A stretch of DNA of 11,173 nucleotides from JBGSUE01 sp041753515 (GTDB lineage Bacteria; Patescibacteriota; Microgenomatia; UBA10105; UBA927), in contig JBGSUE010000001.1 of the NCBI GenBank assembly GCA_041753515.1, forward strand, positions 1 through 11,173, given 5' to 3'. The first letter of the stretch is position 1. Each line of letters begins with the position of its first letter. The translations under genes were made by a program, and so were the position numbers. The notes below the pieces were generated by a model. That model was not told the DNA's origin, searched no databases, and saw nothing but the letters and a program-made list of their open reading frames with translations. Below, piece after piece: positions 10,066-11,173 of the stretch.

Positions 10066-11173
10066 GTGAGCAGCTTGCCGAAGGAATATGCCAGTTTCCT
10101 TGCTACACAAGGATTATCCAGGGGATCAATCCGCAACTATGTCGCGGATCTTCGTGTGTTTCTCCGATGGTTTGAACAAGCATACGGAACGTCATTTACA
10201 GAAGCATCATATACACCTGAATTATTTCAACAGTATGAAGCATTTCTTCGACAGCAATTCGTTCCTGCAAAGACAATAGCCCGGTATCTCGTGACTCTGA
10301 AAAAATACATATCGTGGCATGTGACAACATTTCCCTCTGACATTGTTCATGCGTCAACTGAGCATCATGTTGATCAGGCACACGGACGGAATATTGAGAA
10401 AGAGTTGGAAAAATACCGCCAGCGTTATGTTACACATCTTGAGAAGTCAGGCATCGGTTCAGGATCGGTTCATAATTATTCGTCCGATATTAAGAAATTC
10501 TTTTTTTGGTTCTCTCAGAATCATATTTCCGCTGAGACTTCTGAAATATTTTCCGCACAAACACTGGATAATTATATCCGTAATATTACCGCAAATGCTG
10601 TTCCAACAAACACTATTAATAGACAACGTTCTGTTTTAACGCATTTTTTCCGCTGGTCATTTCCTGAGACTTCTCTTTCTTCTGACGTTCAATTACGACC
10701 CTTCCAAAAAACACCTCCCGACCTGCTTGATCTTGCACCAATTGTGACTGATTTCCGGTGGATGTACAGGCGTTTGTTGAAGTGGCTTAAGGGAGGAAAA
10801 GTATGGTTTCGCCGTTTGTGGTGGGTGTTTTCCGGTTTACCTATTCCTATATCACTTTTATCCCTATTGATACTTTTTGGATTAGTTGGAGTTAGTTTTC
10901 GAAGCTACTCCATTTTGTCGTACCGAGTGCAAAATCCACAGAATCATAATTTTTTTTCTCCTATATTAATAAAGCCGGTAGAAAAACCGTCAGGATCGAT
11001 GGAAGGCGCTGTGCTGGCCGGTGAGGTACAGAAAGGAATTTTGGAATTTAACGTTGATGTGGGAATCAATGCTCGGCTTAATGTGACGGGCGACTCTTCT
11101 TTTTCAGGATCTTTACGTGTGGGGACAGAGAGTGCATTTTTTGTAACTCCTGACGGAAAAATCAGTGAGGCGT
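10066..11173 (+). CDS. Membrane protein with two tyrosine-recombinase-type SAM-like domains and a surface region (3' end outside window)
   Basis: Residues about 5-88 (FLATQGLSRGSIRNYVADLR, then LRWFEQ) and 115-200 (YVTHLEKSGIGSGSVHNYSS, then IKKFFFWFS, ending RQRSVLTHFFRW) each match the N-terminal SAM-like core-binding domain of XerC/D-type recombinases. The catalytic domain (R-HxxR-H-Y) does not follow. Instead comes a basic, tryptophan-rich stretch (RWMYRRLLKWLKGGKVWFRR), a membrane helix at about 258-278, and a region including LNVTGDSSFSGSLRVGTESA, the style of repeated beta-structured surface proteins. Positive charges before the helix put the SAM-like part in the cytoplasm. GTG at 10066 is the first plausible start after an in-frame TAA at 10051; there is no Shine-Dalgarno. 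Full length and function are unknown. Confidence 0.75.
   Translation, partial: MSSLPKEYASFLATQGLSRGSIRNYVADLRVFLRWFEQAYGTSFTEASYTPELFQQYEAFLRQQFVPAKTIARYLVTLKKYISWHVTTFPSDIVHASTEHHVDQAHGRNIEKELEKYRQRYVTHLEKSGIGSGSVHNYSSDIKKFFFWFSQNHISAETSEIFSAQTLDNYIRNITANAVPTNTINRQRSVLTHFFRWSFPETSLSSDVQLRPFQKTPPDLLDLAPIVTDFRWMYRRLLKWLKGGKVWFRRLWWVFSGLPIPISLLSLLILFGLVGVSFRSYSILSYRVQNPQNHNFFSPILIKPVEKPSGSMEGAVLAGEVQKGILEFNVDVGINARLNVTGDSSFSGSLRVGTESAFFVTPDGKISEA

Overview
The window looks like a chromosome segment from a bacterium of the Patescibacteria (CPR) type. I infer this from the very divergent F1-ATPase subunits, the many short multi-spanning membrane proteins of unknown function, and the large fused membrane protein at the right end. 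TGA is used as a stop, so the standard bacterial code applies. No tRNA, rRNA or CRISPR array is visible.

Layout. The left edge (1-120) holds what appears to be the C-terminal tail of an ISXO2/IS1595-like transposase. Positions 117-914 hold two tandem minus-strand genes for short proteins that share the same N-terminal membrane anchor. Positions 1065-3363 encode F1-like alpha and gamma subunits on the plus strand. Positions 3364-8060 hold an accessory island: four plus-strand genes for small (107-128 residue) multi-spanning membrane proteins, a family-2 glycosyltransferase on the minus strand, four further minus-strand small genes (136, 34, 49 and 94 residues), and an unusual density of inverted repeats and divergent promoters. 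Positions 8208-9928 return to the ATPase with beta and epsilon subunits. Positions 10066-11173 begin a large gene whose product has two tyrosine-recombinase-type SAM-like DNA-binding domains, no visible catalytic domain, then a membrane helix and a surface-type domain that runs off the window.

How the genes fit together. Alpha, gamma, beta and epsilon would form a core F1 motor. Beta keeps the catalytic set, while alpha has a broken P-loop and lacks the N-terminal segment that normally binds delta; epsilon is reduced to its beta-sandwich. No Fo genes (a, b, c) or delta are in the window. This is either a strongly reduced ATP synthase with its other genes elsewhere, or an F1-like motor with a different partner. 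The alpha-gamma and beta-epsilon pairs are separated by about 4.8 kb of island.

The most unexplained pattern is in the island. Two small membrane-protein genes carry an identical 37-bp leader ending next to the start codon, and each has a perfect 15-bp complement of that leader just after (or overlapping) its stop codon. A third gene has the same arrangement with a different 11-bp sequence, and a fourth shows it weakly. The leader element lies about 20-35 nt from the inferred transcription start in each case. The other notable signals are the recombinase-like membrane fusion and the perfect 15-6-15 bp inverted repeat just before it, which has the geometry of a tyrosine-recombinase core site.
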